From Oscillospiraceae bacterium (GTDB taxonomy: Bacteria; Bacillota; Clostridia; Oscillospirales; Oscillospiraceae): a stretch of 64,000 bases of DNA. A model generated the notes under the pieces. The model saw only the letters and a list, made by a program, of their open reading frames with translations. It searched no databases and was not told the origin of the DNA. Each line of letters begins with the position of its first letter. Positions within the stretch are counted from its first letter, which is position 1. The position numbers and the translations under genes were made by a program. The stretch lies in assembly GCA_902765025.1 (NCBI GenBank), contig CACWYC010000015.1, positions 49,792 to 113,791 on the forward strand, given 5' to 3'. This document shows, in pieces, positions 1 through 8,599 of this stretch.

Positions 1-910
1 CTCTCGTCAGGGCCGTCTTGAAGCCGGTTTCGTGCATACCGCCGCCGGGGGTGTGGATGTCGTTGGCGAAGGAGACAAGGGTCTCGTTGTAGCCGTCGTT
101 ATACTGCATGGCCACCTCGGCGGTGGCGTCGTCCTTGGCCCCGGCGATATAGATCACGTCCTCGTGGAGGGCGGTCTTGTTGCGGTTGATATAGGTGACG
201 AACTCCCGGATGCCGCCTTCATAGCACATGGTGTCGCTCTGGGGCAGGCCGGGCCGGTCGTCACGGATGGAAATGCGCAGCCCGGCGTTCAAAAACGCCT
301 GTTCCCGCATGCGGGTGTGGAGGGTCTCATACTCGTATTCCAACGTGTCAAACATCTCCGGGTCGGGCTTGAAGGTGACGGTGGTGCCGGTGTGGTCGGT
401 GGTGCCCACCACGTGCATCTCCTCGGTGATGTGGCCACGGGAAAAGGCCATCTGGTGGATTTTGCCGTCCCGGTGTACCTGCACGGTGAGCCATTCCGAC
501 AGGGCGTTCACCACGCTGGCGCCCACGCCGTGGAGGCCGCCGGACACCTTGTAGCCCCCGCCGCCGAACTTGCCGCCGGCGTGGAGCACGGTGAACACCA
601 CCTCCAGGGCGGGGCGCCCCGTCTGGGGCTGGATGTCCACGGGGATGCCCCGGCCGTTGTCGGTGACGGTGATGGTGTTGCCGGGGTTGATGGTGACGGT
701 GATGTCGGTGCAGTACCCCGCCAGGGCCTCGTCGATGGAGTTGTCCACGATTTCATACACCAGATGGTGGAGGCCGCTGGCGCTGGTGGAGCCGATGTAC
801 ATGCCGGGCCGCTTCCGCACGGCCTCCAAGCCCTCCAGCACCTGGATTTCCGAGCCGCCGTATTCCGTGTCCACGGCGGTGGTCTTTTCCAATTCCAAAC
901 TTTCGCTCAT
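1..910 (-). CDS. gyrB: DNA gyrase subunit B, N-terminal part (cut by window edge)
   Basis: This is the ATPase subunit of DNA gyrase, which introduces negative supercoils with GyrA. Only the first 303 residues lie in the window; the frame runs off the left edge without a stop. The GHKL ATPase motifs appear in order: [10 protein letters not shown] at residues 53-62, DNGRGIP at 84-90 and the lid segment GLHGVG at 125-130. The ATG overlaps the TGA of the upstream remB gene (ATGA), so the two are probably translationally coupled. It is the last visible gene of the dnaA-dnaN-S4-recF-remB-gyrB group, the usual Firmicutes origin order. Identification is secure; the C-terminal half cannot be judged. 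Confidence 0.97.
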   Translation of the reverse strand, partial: MSESLELEKTTAVDTEYGGSEIQVLEGLEAVRKRPGMYIGSTSASGLHHLVYEIVDNSIDEALAGYCTDITVTINPGNTITVTDNGRGIPVDIQPQTGRPALEVVFTVLHAGGKFGGGGYKVSGGLHGVGASVVNALSEWLTVQVHRDGKIHQMAFSRGHITEEMHVVGTTDHTGTTVTFKPDPEMFDTLEYEYETLHTRMREQAFLNAGLRISIRDDRPGLPQSDTMCYEGGIREFVTYINRNKTALHEDVIYIAGAKDDATAEVAMQYNDGYNETLVSFANDIHTPGGGMHETGFKTALTR

Positions 911-1176
911 AGTATTTCTCCTTCTCCGCTGCGGCGCTGCAGCGTTTGGGCATTCAACTGGGATAGATAGATGATTTGCTTATGGTAAGGGTGGTCGCAG
1001 AGGATGAAGCTGCGGGGAATATCCTCGCAGGCGCTCTGCACCACGCCGTCCTCCTCCGCGGAGCGCAAAAAGGCCCGGGTGTCTTTGGCGGTGGAGGTGT
1101 TGTCCAGGTCAAAGATGCCGATGATGCGCTTTTTCTCCAGCATCACGTTCTGGCCGATGTGGAGGTAGCCTTTCAC
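907..1176 (-). CDS. remB: RemB/YaaB-like DUF370 regulator
   Basis: An 89-residue protein of the DUF370 (extracellular matrix regulator) family, equivalent in position to Bacillus subtilis yaaB/remB between recF and gyrB. The family includes DNA-binding regulators of biofilm matrix genes, but the role of the origin-linked paralogue is less clear. The start is GTG and overlaps the recF stop (GTGA); a G-rich Shine-Dalgarno stretch lies just upstream. The end overlaps gyrB by four bases. The N-terminal part ([13 protein letters not shown], then [11 protein letters not shown]) fits the family; position and length support the call more than any catalytic motif. Confidence 0.85.
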   Translation of the reverse strand: MKGYLHIGQNVMLEKKRIIGIFDLDNTSTAKDTRAFLRSAEEDGVVQSACEDIPRSFILCDHPYHKQIIYLSQLNAQTLQRRSGEGEIL

Positions 1177-2276
1177 ACCACCGCCCCCTCTCGGATGTGG
1201 AACACCCTGCCCCCCACCAGACTCTCCAATCGGTCGGCCTCGCAGCAGGTAATCAAAATCTGGCCTCCGGCAATGCGGTTTAAGACAAATTCCTGCCGCT
1301 GGGGGTCCAATTCCGACAAAACGTCGTCCAGCAGCATCACCGGGTGTTCCCCGAAGGTGTTTTTATGGATCTCCCGCTCCGCCAGCTTCAGGGCCAGCGC
1401 CGCCGTCCGCACCTGCCCCTGGGAGCAGTACTGCCGGGCGCTGCGTCCGTTGACCCACACCTCGAAATCGTCCTTGTGGGGGCCGGACAGGCACAGGCGG
1501 CTGGCGATCTCCGCGTCGTAATGGCTGCGCTGGTGGGCGGTGAGGGCGCTGTAAATGGTGTCCGTGGGGGCCAGGGGATCGTCGATGGTGGACACGGTGC
1601 GGTATTGGAGGGCAAGCTGCTCCCTGCCGCCGCTGCACTGGCTGTGGGCCTGGGCGGCGTACTCGTGGAGGGCAGCACAAAACCGGGCGCGGTAGTGGAT
1701 CAGCACCGCGCCCACCTGGCACAGCCGCTCGTTGAACTCCGGCAGCGTGTCCAAAAGGCCGGGGTAGTCCTGGCTGTCCCGGAGAATCCGGGTCTTGTGG
1801 TCGTAGAGCCGGGTGTACTCGCTGAGGGCCTCGGCGTACCGGGGCCGCAGCTGGCAAAGACTCATGTCCATAAACCGCCGCCGTGCCGCCGCGCCGTCCC
1901 GGATGAGGTACAAATCGTCGGGCGAGAAGTACACCGTCCGCAGCACGTCGGAGAGGTCGGCGTTGGTCTTGGCGGCCACGCCGTTGACGGTCATCTTCCG
2001 CCGCTTGCCCCGGTAGAGCTCGATGCGGGTCACAAAGTCCCTGTCCCGGCTGTGGATGGTGCCCTGCACCAGGGCAGCGTCCCGGTCAAAGCCCATCAGC
2101 TCCCGGTCAGACCGGGCCCGGGGGCTCTTGCCGCAGCTTAAATAGACGCAGGCCTCCAGAAGATTGGTCTTGCCCTGGGCGTTCTCGCCGTAAATCACGT
2201 TGCTTTTGCCGTCAAAGGTGACGGTCTGTTCCCCGTAATTTCGCCACCCGGCCAGGGTCAGGCTGTCAAGGCGCAT
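1173..2276 (-). CDS. recF: DNA replication and repair protein RecF
   Basis: RecF is an SMC-like ATPase that helps load RecA at single-strand gaps with RecO and RecR. The 367-residue length is normal. The Walker A motif GENAQGKT lies at residues 30-37, the ABC-type signature LSGPHKDDF is in the C-terminal third, and Walker B is seen as VMLLDDVLSELD. The start overlaps the 3' end of the upstream S4-domain gene by 11 bases and the stop overlaps remB, so translation is probably coupled along the operon. No oddities seen. Confidence 0.97.
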   Translation of the reverse strand: MRLDSLTLAGWRNYGEQTVTFDGKSNVIYGENAQGKTNLLEACVYLSCGKSPRARSDRELMGFDRDAALVQGTIHSRDRDFVTRIELYRGKRRKMTVNGVAAKTNADLSDVLRTVYFSPDDLYLIRDGAAARRRFMDMSLCQLRPRYAEALSEYTRLYDHKTRILRDSQDYPGLLDTLPEFNERLCQVGAVLIHYRARFCAALHEYAAQAHSQCSGGREQLALQYRTVSTIDDPLAPTDTIYSALTAHQRSHYDAEIASRLCLSGPHKDDFEVWVNGRSARQYCSQGQVRTAALALKLAEREIHKNTFGEHPVMLLDDVLSELDPQRQEFVLNRIAGGQILITCCEADRLESLVGGRVFHIREGAVV

Positions 2277-2481
2277 AGCTGACGGTCAGTTCCCGGCCGG
2301 CAAAGGCCACCACGTCGCCGGGGCGGATTTTCTTTCCCCGCTGGGTGCAGACGTCGCCGTTGACGGCCACCTGCCCCTCCTGAATCAGCACCTTGGCCTC
2401 CCCGCCGGTGGCGGTAAGGGCGGCCAGCTTCAGCAGGTCCTGGAGCTTGATGTATTCTGTTGTGATGGGAATGGTAGTCAT
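2266..2481 (-). CDS. S4-domain RNA-binding protein (YaaA/RlbA type)
   Basis: A 71-residue protein consisting almost entirely of one S4 RNA-binding domain (KVLIQEGQVAVNGDVCTQRGKKIRPGD). Small S4 proteins in this position between dnaN and recF are called YaaA in Bacillus and are linked to ribosome assembly; the exact target is not shown by the sequence. The ATG is preceded by AAAGGA. The coding end overlaps recF by 11 bases. A repeat-filled gap of about 440 bases separates it from dnaN, so it may have its own promoter here. Confidence 0.9.
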   Translation of the reverse strand: MTTIPITTEYIKLQDLLKLAALTATGGEAKVLIQEGQVAVNGDVCTQRGKKIRPGDVVAFAGRELTVSYAP

Positions 2482-2920
2482 AGTGTTGTTCCTTTTAATG
2501 AAGAGTGAAGGTATCGTTTTACACCGTAGGGGCCGCCGCCTCGGCGGCCCGCATACCCGGTGACGGGTTTCTTGAAAGGCAGGTTGGATGCAGATGGGTA
2601 CCTATTATTTCGTAGGGCGCGACGACTCGGCGCGCCCTTTGCACGGTGACGATGATATAAAAGGTATCGTTGGTTCCCGGTGGGGGTCGATGCCGTTCAC
2701 CATTCGCCCGCCCTTGTCAATCATCGTCACCTGGGTACGGGCCGCCGGGTCGTCGGCCCCTACGGTGGGATTTGCCGCCGTGTGCCATTCACCCGGCCCT
2801 TGGCGGTAATCGTCACCCGGTCTCGGGCGATTCGTGAATCGCCCCTACAATGTAACCACAGGTGCCGGTGTTCTCCGTAGGGCGGGACCTATGTGTCCCG
2901 CCTTTCCCGCCGTTAAGTCT
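2482..2920. repeat. Palindromic repeat spacer between dnaN and the S4 gene
   Basis: No gene is supported. The stretch holds GTAGGG-led palindromic modules: GGGCCGCCGCCTCGGCGGCCC near 2531, a GCGCGACGACTCGGCGCGC variant near 2615, a GGCCG-type module near 2750, GGGCGATTC/GAATCGCCC at 2825-2844 and GGGCGGGACCTATGTGTCCCGCC from about 2880. They split an operon that is usually compact. Confidence 0.85.
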
Positions 2921-4030
2921 TTACGCCTTCAATCTCACCGGCAGCACCATATACAGGAAATGGTCGCTGCCGTCGGTGGGCACAATGATAGCCGGGGAGA
3001 TGCCGGAGTTCAGCTCCATGTTCACGGTGTCCGCCGGGGCGTACCGCAGGGCTTCCATCATGTAGCGGTTGTTGAAGCCGATTTCCAGCCCCTGACCGTC
3101 GCCCCGGATGGGGCACACGTCCTTGGCCTCGCCGTTGCCGGTTTTGGCGCTGAAAAATACCTTATCCGTGTCAAAAAGGCACTTTACCGGGCTTTTCAGC
3201 TTCTCGCTGATCACCACGCTGACACGGTCCAGACTGGTGAGCATGGTCTTGGTGTCCACCTCCACCACAATGGGATTGTTCCGGGGGATGGCGTTCTTGT
3301 AGTCCAGAAATTCGCCCTCCAGCTTGCGGCAGATGAGCTGGGTGTCCCCGGTTTCAAACAGCAGATGCCGCTTGCCCAGAATAACGGTGATGAGGTCGTC
3401 GCTGTCGGCGCAGATGTTCTCCACCTCCCGCAGGGCCGCCCCCGGCGCCACGAAGCGGAACGCGCCGCCCTCGATTTTCTCCAAAGGCTCCCGGCGCAGG
3501 GCCAGCCGGAAGCCGTCTACCGACACCACCGTCAGGCCCATGTCGGCGATCTCGAACAGGCTGCCGGTGTGTACCGGGCGGCTCTCGTTGGTGCTGACGG
3601 CGAAGGAGGTCTGGCCGATCATGGCCTTCAAGACCCCCTGCTGGATGGACACGCTGTATTCGTCGTCCACCTCCGGCAGCTCGGGGAAGTCGTCGGCGCT
3701 CATGCCCAGAATGTCGAAGCTGGCGTCGCCGCACTTCACGTTGACGGTGTACCGCTCGCTCTCGGTGAACACCACCATGTCGTCGGGCAGACGGCGGATG
3801 ATGTCGGTCAGCAGCCGGGCGGAAATCACCAGCCGCCCCGCCGAGCGGACGTCGGCGTCCACGGTGGTGCGGATGCCGGTCTGCATATTGTAGCCGGACA
3901 GGGTCAGCTTGGTGTCGCCCTCCAGCAGCACGCCCTCCAGGGCGGGGATGGTGCTCTTGGTGGCCACGGCCCGGGCGGCGGTCATTACGGCGGCTTGCAG
4001 CAGCGCCTTTTCGCACATAAATTTCAGCAT
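2921..4030 (-). CDS. dnaN: DNA polymerase III beta subunit (sliding clamp)
   Basis: The 369-residue beta clamp, which forms the dimeric ring that tethers DNA polymerase III to DNA. It starts MLKFMCEKALLQ and carries the usual N-terminal clamp pattern (TIPALEGVLLEGD, LSGYNMQTGIRT) and the C-terminal end ending in YMVLPVRLKA (the clamp-loader/peptide-binding side, typically MPMR/LPVR-like). The start is preceded by GAAAGGA. It lies downstream of dnaA across a 277-base gap carrying DnaA-box-like sites. Length and order are standard. Confidence 0.97.
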   Translation of the reverse strand: MLKFMCEKALLQAAVMTAARAVATKSTIPALEGVLLEGDTKLTLSGYNMQTGIRTTVDADVRSAGRLVISARLLTDIIRRLPDDMVVFTESERYTVNVKCGDASFDILGMSADDFPELPEVDDEYSVSIQQGVLKAMIGQTSFAVSTNESRPVHTGSLFEIADMGLTVVSVDGFRLALRREPLEKIEGGAFRFVAPGAALREVENICADSDDLITVILGKRHLLFETGDTQLICRKLEGEFLDYKNAIPRNNPIVVEVDTKTMLTSLDRVSVVISEKLKSPVKCLFDTDKVFFSAKTGNGEAKDVCPIRGDGQGLEIGFNNRYMMEALRYAPADTVNMELNSGISPAIIVPTDGSDHFLYMVLPVRLKA

Positions 4031-4070
4031 GACGCACGTTCCTTTCTGTCTCTAAAAAAAGATGAACCCA

Positions 4071-4091
4071 GCGGGAATATTTTTCTCCCGC
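4071..4091. other. Small hairpin in the dnaA-dnaN gap
   Basis: GCGGGA and TCCCGC form a 6-bp stem around an AT-rich loop, about 40 bases upstream of the dnaN start on the minus strand. The T-run on the minus strand begins about 10 bases after the stem, so it is not a convincing terminator. Confidence 0.4.
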
Positions 4092-4138
4092 AAAACATAA
4101 ACTAAAGTTTTTAAGAAGAAGTAGCAGTAGGGGATTTT

Positions 4139-4290
4139 ATTGTGGAAACAGGGGGCAAAGTCCCATGGTGCCACGGTTTTTTCTCCACAGGGCGGTGGGG
4201 AAGAAAACCCCTCTTTCCACAGGGAAACCCCCCTCCCCCGGCTGTCCACAGCCTTTCCACGTGGAATCCACAGACGGTGTGGAAAAGGAA
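4139..4290. other. oriC: Candidate replication origin DnaA-box cluster
   Basis: The dnaA-dnaN gap holds a dense run of DnaA-box-like 9-mers: TGTGGAAAC at 4141, TTCTCCACA at 4191-4199, CTTTCCACA at 4213-4221, CTGTCCACA at 4242-4250, GAATCCACA at 4264-4272 and TGTGGAAAA at 4278-4286. All are near-matches to TTATCCACA on one strand or the other; none is perfect. Firmicutes origins often have boxes on both sides of dnaA. An AT-rich tract for unwinding is visible on the other side of dnaA, near 5665-5760, rather than here. Confidence 0.7.
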
Positions 4291-4307
4291 GGCAGGGCGG
4301 TTGCCTG

Positions 4308-5627
4308 TTACTTATGCGCGTTGATATTGGTGGTGATTTCCTTCACCGTTTCGGCAAAGGCGGGGTCGGTGCGCATCAGCTTCTCCACCTTGTCCAGGCT
4401 GTGGAGGACGGTGGTGTGGTCGCGGCCGTCGAACTCCTTGCCGATCTCTTTCAGCGCCATGGAGGGGATCATCCGCCGCATGAGATACATGGCCACCTGC
4501 CGGGCGTTGGTCACGTCCTTGCGCCGCTCCTGGCCCCGGAGGGTGTCCTCGTCCAGGTTGAAGAACCGGGACACGCTCTGGATGACGTAGGTGGGGGTGA
4601 TGTAGTCGTTGGCCTTGCGGACGGTGTCCATGATGGCCTTTTCCAAAGATTCGGTGTCCAGCTGGTCCCCCAGCAGGTCCCAGTAGGCCAGAATCTTGTT
4701 GAGGATGCCCTCGATCTGCCGCACGTTGGCGGTGACGTTCTCGGCGATGTAGTCCATGATTTCGTCGGTGAGGCTCATGCCCAGAATCTTGGACTTGTTG
4801 CGGATGATGGCCAGGCGGGTCTCGTAATCCGGCGGCGTCACGTCCGCCATCAACCCCCATTCAAACCGGGTGCGCAGCCGGTCATCCAGCAGCGACATCT
4901 CCCGGGGCGGGCGGTCGGAGGTCATGACAATCTGCTTGCCCGCCTCGTACAAGGTGTTGAAGGTATGGAAAAACTCGTTTTGCACCTGCTCCTTGCCGGC
5001 CACGAACTGAATATCGTCCACCAGCAGCATATCCGTGTCCCGGTACTTGGCCCGGAACTCATCGCCCCGGCCGAAGCGCACCAGCTCAATGAACTCGTTG
5101 ATGAACTCCTCGCCCTTGACGTACACCACTTTCATGCCGGGGTGGCGGATGGGCAGCCGGTTGCGGATGGCGTAGAGCAGATGGGTCTTGCCCAGGCCGC
5201 TGTCGCCGTAGATGAACAGGGGGTTATATTTCTTGGCGGGCACCTCCACCACCGCCCGGGCGGCGGAGTAGGCCAGCTTGTTCTGGGGCCCGGCCACGAA
5301 GGTCTCAAAGGTAAAGGCGCTGTCGAAATCGCTGGAGACGCCGGGGTGATCGGGCCGCACGCCGTGATAGGCGGCCAGCTGGGCGTCGTCCAGAATCTTA
5401 ATCTCCATGCCCTGGGAAAAAATATTCTGGACGGTCATGTAGATAAAGGTGAGGAACTTGCGCTGGATCACGTCCCGCTTGAAATCGTTGCCGCAGTGGA
5501 GCACGATGGCCTGGTCCTCCACCGCCACGATTTTCACCTCGTCAAACCAGGTGTTGATGGTGGTGGTGGACAGCTTCTCCTCCAGCACGGCCAGTATGCT
5601 CTGCCACAAATCGGCCAGTGAGTTCAT
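4308..5627 (-). CDS. dnaA: Chromosomal replication initiator protein DnaA
   Basis: DnaA binds DnaA boxes at oriC and opens the duplex to load the replicative helicase. The 439 residues show domain I (about 1-80), a short linker, the AAA+ domain with Walker A GDSGLGKT at 141-148 and Walker B LLVDDIQFVAGK, and a C-terminal helix-turn-helix DNA-binding domain with FDGRDHTTVLHS. Shine-Dalgarno GGAGGG lies six bases before the ATG. It is the first gene of the minus-strand origin operon and is divergent from rpmH. Confidence 0.98.
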   Translation of the reverse strand: MNSLADLWQSILAVLEEKLSTTTINTWFDEVKIVAVEDQAIVLHCGNDFKRDVIQRKFLTFIYMTVQNIFSQGMEIKILDDAQLAAYHGVRPDHPGVSSDFDSAFTFETFVAGPQNKLAYSAARAVVEVPAKKYNPLFIYGDSGLGKTHLLYAIRNRLPIRHPGMKVVYVKGEEFINEFIELVRFGRGDEFRAKYRDTDMLLVDDIQFVAGKEQVQNEFFHTFNTLYEAGKQIVMTSDRPPREMSLLDDRLRTRFEWGLMADVTPPDYETRLAIIRNKSKILGMSLTDEIMDYIAENVTANVRQIEGILNKILAYWDLLGDQLDTESLEKAIMDTVRKANDYITPTYVIQSVSRFFNLDEDTLRGQERRKDVTNARQVAMYLMRRMIPSMALKEIGKEFDGRDHTTVLHSLDKVEKLMRTDPAFAETVKEITTNINAHK

Positions 5628-5684
5628 GTCCTACCCTCCTCTCGCCCCCGCGGGGCACAGTCTATCGCATGATACATTATGAAT

Positions 5685-5713
5685 ATTATAGCAAAAAAAC
5701 CTGACGCCGTAAA
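5685..5713 (-). promoter_or_regulatory. Candidate dnaA promoter
   Basis: On the minus strand TTTACG (5713-5708) and a perfect TATAAT (5690-5685) are separated by 17 bases, about 58 bases upstream of the dnaA ATG. The same -35 hexamer with the same spacing recurs before miaB. Confidence 0.6.
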
Positions 5714-6300
5714 GGGGAAATGGGTACAATTATTATAATAATGTATCGGGGGATTTTTGAGAGAAGAGAGAAAAGAGAAGGGGGAAAAGGTGTCCGCTGC
5801 GGGGACGGATTGAAATAGCCTTCCCCTTGGGGGGAAGGTGTCAGCGAAGCTGACGGATGAGGGGGCGACGACCGCCCGCCTGCCGTAAGTTGCTGCAAAA
5901 TCGCCCCCTCATCCGTCACGGCCCGTTGGGCCGCGCCACCTCTTGCCCACGTTGCGGCATCCGGTTCCCAGGCCCGTTGGGCCATGGCAACCGGGCCGCC
6001 CGGGCCGCTGCCTGGCTGTGCCCTCGCTTTATCCGCCGCCGGCGGCGCTTCGGGCACAGGCCCCCCAGGGGGAAGGCTGGGCGATAATTGTTATGTTTTC
6101 CCATCCACCCGCCCCCGGCGATCATCGCCACCGCCTTCCGGGCCGCCGGGGGCGTCGGCCCCTACGGTGGGGCCCGTTACCTGTTACCATTCAACTACCC
6201 TTGACGGTTTTCGTTACCACGCTTCGGGCGATTCGTGAATCGCCCCTACGGTTTTTATGCCCCCACATCTTGTGTCCTCTCCCCTATTCCCCCCACAAGG
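5714..6300. repeat. Composite palindromic repeat spacer between dnaA and rpmH
   Basis: No gene is supported. An AT-rich stretch (TTATTATAATAATG near 5730) may be the origin unwinding region. It is followed by a CCTTCCCC/GGGGAAGG element carrying the GTCAGCGAAGCTGAC hairpin at 5840-5854 and the tail GGATGAGGGGGCG, a copy of the ~100 nt structured element (5950-6058), a GGCCG-type module near 6145 and GGGCGATTC/GAATCGCCC at 6226-6245. Confidence 0.85.
5950..6058 (+). repeat. Structured ~100 nt element, subfamily 1, copy a
   Basis: It begins CGTTGCGGCATCCGGTT and ends GGCGCTTCGGGCACA. Predicted stems are CCGGTT/AACCGG, GGCCC/GGGCC, CCGCC/GGCGG and TGTGCCC/GGGCACA. This copy has eight extra bases (GCCGCCCG-like) in the middle relative to the 34026 copy. 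Confidence 0.8.
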
Positions 6301-6323
6301 TTCCAAATTTACATAAAAACAGA

Positions 6324-6353
6324 TTGACAAATGGCGCATCTTGCCTGTATAAT
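6324..6353 (+). promoter_or_regulatory. rpmH-rnpA promoter
   Basis: Perfect TTGACA (6324-6329) and perfect TATAAT (6348-6353), 18 bases apart, with TG just before the -10. It lies about 120 bases upstream of rpmH and is among the best promoter matches in the window, as expected for a ribosomal protein gene. Confidence 0.85.
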
Positions 6354-6473
6354 ACCGTTTGCGCCGTTTTCGGCGCCGCAAATTGTCCACTGCGGCAGGG
6401 CCAAGGCTCTGCTGTCGAGTAAGAGCGGCGTATCGCCGCCGGAGATTCTATTAAAAGATGGAGGTGTCACGCA

Positions 6474-6608
6474 ATGTTCCGTACCTATCAGCCCAAGAAG
6501 CGCCAGCGCTCCAAGGTGCACGGCTTCCGCAAGAGAATGGCTACCGCCAACGGCCGTAAGGTCCTGGCCCGCCGCCGCGCCAAGGGTCGCATCCGCCTGA
6601 GCCACTAA
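6474..6608 (+). CDS. rpmH: 50S ribosomal protein L34
   Basis: A 44-residue, highly basic protein starting [20 protein letters not shown] and ending AKGRIRLSH, the standard L34 sequence and length. GATGGAGGTG precedes the ATG. It is the first gene of the conserved rpmH-rnpA-yidD-yidC-jag cluster, divergent from dnaA, as in most bacteria. Too short for many gene callers but unmistakable. Confidence 0.98.
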   Translation: MFRTYQPKKRQRSKVHGFRKRMATANGRKVLARRRAKGRIRLSH

Positions 6609-6651
6609 GAGGCCGCGGAAAATGCGTCGCGTATAGCGTAGATACCCCAGG

Positions 6652-6683
6652 GACGTCACGAGCGTTAGGCTCTGCCGTCCCTA
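6652..6683 (+). other. Hairpin between rpmH and rnpA
   Basis: GGGACG and CGTCCC pair across about 20 bases in the 108-base rpmH-rnpA gap. There is no T-run after it, so it may act in mRNA processing rather than termination; this is inference. Confidence 0.4.
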
Positions 6684-6716
6684 TTGGTCTATGCGCGATG
6701 AAATGAGGAGGAGTCC

Positions 6717-7061
6717 ATGAAAGCGTCTTGCACGGTGAAGGAAAATCACATCTTCCGCCGTATGTACCGCAAGGGCAAATGCGCCGTTCGCAGCGGCGTG
6801 GTGGTGTACTGTGCCAAAACCAGCCGCCCCCACAGCCGCCTGGGCGTCACCGTCAGCACCAAAGTTGGCAAGGCGGTGGTGCGCAACCGGGTGCGCCGCC
6901 GGTTTCGGGAGCTGTTCCGGCTTCACGCCGGGGCAATCCGCGGCAGCTACGACGTGATTATGGTAGGCCGGGGCCGCAGCGCCGACATGCCCTGGGCCAA
7001 GCTGGAAAGCCAGTATCTGGCCTGCCTGCGGGAGCTGGGCATGGTGGAGGACACGCCATGA
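6717..7061 (+). CDS. rnpA: Ribonuclease P protein component
   Basis: The 114-residue protein subunit of RNase P, which matures tRNA 5' ends together with the RnpB RNA. The family's basic motif is clear as [20 protein letters not shown] (about residues 49-68), and the N-terminal part has [21 protein letters not shown] lies just before the ATG. Its stop overlaps the yidD start (ATGA). Normal in length and place. The RNase P RNA gene is not in this window. Confidence 0.97.
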   Translation: MKASCTVKENHIFRRMYRKGKCAVRSGVVVYCAKTSRPHSRLGVTVSTKVGKAVVRNRVRRRFRELFRLHAGAIRGSYDVIMVGRGRSADMPWAKLESQYLACLRELGMVEDTP

Positions 7062-7267
7062 AGCGGGCCCTTCTGATGCTCATCCGGTTCTATCAGGCCG
7101 CCGTGTCCCCCTTTACCCCGCCCCGCTGCCGCTACATCCCCACCTGCTCCCAATATGCCCGTGAGGCCATTGAGAAGTACGGCGCCGGCAAGGGCAGCTA
7201 TCTGGCGGCAAGGCGACTTTTGAGATGCCACCCGTTTCATAAGGGTGGCTACGACCCCGTTCCGTAA
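7058..7267 (+). CDS. yidD: Membrane protein insertion efficiency factor YidD
   Basis: A 69-residue YidD protein with the family core [20 protein letters not shown] followed by [11 protein letters not shown] and the C-terminal [14 protein letters not shown]. YidD is thought to sit at the inner face of the membrane and help YidC insert proteins. The start overlaps rnpA by four bases and yidC follows after 219 bases, so the cluster order is standard. No oddities seen. Confidence 0.96.
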   Translation: MKRALLMLIRFYQAAVSPFTPPRCRYIPTCSQYAREAIEKYGAGKGSYLAARRLLRCHPFHKGGYDPVP

Positions 7268-7277
7268 TTGTTACCCC

Positions 7278-7397
7278 GCATCTTTCGGATCTTTTGCGCC
7301 CCTGCTTCGTCCCTTCCCCTTGCCATACAAAAAGTATGCCTGCGGGAAAGGGCCATCGCCGGGACACAAAACCTCTCGAAAGCTGCTTGCGGATTTC
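7278..7397 (+). repeat. Structured intergenic element, copy 1 (yidD-yidC gap)
   Basis: About 120 bases around the hairpin GCCATAC/GTATGCC. It aligns with 49799-49921 between miaB and mutS: both have GCTTCGTC, TTGCCATACA, AAAGTATG, CTGCG and CGGGAC in the same order. Here the flanking arms CCCTTCCC and GGGAAAGGG can pair; in the other copy they are replaced by different arms that also pair. Confidence 0.65.
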
Positions 7398-7486
7398 CGG
7401 AAAAATCTACGGATATGATTACGGAAAAATCAAAAAACTGAATCATTTTTCCTAAAAAGTCAGAAAAAACACGGAGGAATCCCATT

Positions 7487-8587
7487 ATGCTCGCACAACT
7501 CGGATACTATATCTGTGTTCCCTTCGCATGGCTGACGCGCCTGTTTTACAGCGTCACCGGCTCCTACGGTCTGGCACTGATTCTGTTCACCCTGGTGGTG
7601 AAAATCGTGATTCTGCCCTTCCAGCTCAAGAGCAAGAAGAGCATGCTGCGGATGAACCGCATGCAGGGCAAAATCAAGGACATCCAGGTGCGCTACGCCA
7701 ACAATAAGGAGAAGCAGAACCAGGAAATGGCCGACCTGTACGCCCGGGAGGGCATCAACCCCATGGGCGGCTGCCTCTGGTCCTTCCTGCCCTTCCCCAT
7801 TCTGATTGCGCTGTATTACATCATCCGCGTGCCCCTGCGGTACTTTATGTCCATGACCACCGAGGCCATTGACGGCGTCCGCGCCCTGGCCCAGACCATG
7901 GGCTATGAGACCGCCGCCTCCGGCCAGGCCGCCGCCTACGAGCAGATTTACCTGGCCAAGTTCGTCCATGAGAATTGGGCCAGCTTCCAGGGGAAGTTTG
8001 ACCGCCTCATCGACCTGGATTACAATTTCCTTGGCATGGACCTGGCCAACACCGTGTCCAACGTGATTCACAACTTCAAGGACGCCGGCTGGTCCGGCTG
8101 GGGCCTGATTCTCCTGCCCATCCTGGCCGCCGGCACCCAGTTCGCCATGAGCGTGGTCACCATGAAGCAGCAGGGCGACGCCAACCAGAACAACAAGGCC
8201 GTGATTTACGCGATGCCCATCATGACCCTCTGGTTCGGCTACATGCTGCCCGCCGCGTTGATGATCTACTGGATTGCCAACGCCGTGTTCTCCCTCATCC
8301 AGGAAGTGCTGCTGAACAAGTACTTCAACAAGATTCTGGACCGTGAGGAGACCGACAAGGAGCGGGAGAAGCGGGAGGCCCGCTACGCCAAGCGCCAGGC
8401 CGCCATGGCCAACTATAACCGCCAGATGGAGCAGGCCAAGGGCGACAAGAAGATCAAGCAGAAGCAGGCTGAAAAGAAGGCCCAGCAAGCCGAGCGCAAG
8501 GCCCCCGGCACCAATGAAAACGGCCGTGTGGGCCAGCGGCCCTACGCCCGGGGCCGGTCCTTCAGCGAAGACCATTACAGTGAATAA
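7487..8587 (+). CDS. yidC: Membrane protein insertase YidC (Oxa1/SpoIIIJ type)
   Basis: YidC inserts and folds membrane proteins alone or with SecYEG. The 366-residue protein has an N-terminal hydrophobic segment, a basic cytoplasmic loop (QLKSKKSMLRMNRMQGKIKD), the conserved MGGCLWSFLPFPILIALYY region, and further membrane helices near residues 205-220 and 245-265. A long, very basic tail (about 285-366) resembles the ribosome-binding tails of Gram-positive YidC2-type proteins. No lipoprotein signal is obvious. It lies between yidD and jag; CACGGAGGA precedes the ATG. Confidence 0.95.
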   Translation: MLAQLGYYICVPFAWLTRLFYSVTGSYGLALILFTLVVKIVILPFQLKSKKSMLRMNRMQGKIKDIQVRYANNKEKQNQEMADLYAREGINPMGGCLWSFLPFPILIALYYIIRVPLRYFMSMTTEAIDGVRALAQTMGYETAASGQAAAYEQIYLAKFVHENWASFQGKFDRLIDLDYNFLGMDLANTVSNVIHNFKDAGWSGWGLILLPILAAGTQFAMSVVTMKQQGDANQNNKAVIYAMPIMTLWFGYMLPAALMIYWIANAVFSLIQEVLLNKYFNKILDREETDKEREKREARYAKRQAAMANYNRQMEQAKGDKKIKQKQAEKKAQQAERKAPGTNENGRVGQRPYARGRSFSEDHYSE

Positions 8588-8599
8588 GGAGTTTTGTCT

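Noticed and set aside
4140..5621. Long plus-strand frame opposite dnaA, and similar frames opposite gyrB, mutS, rel, recJ and the RND gene
   Set aside because: All are antisense shadows of well-recognised genes, rich in Gly, His, Val and Gln, without ribosome sites or motifs.
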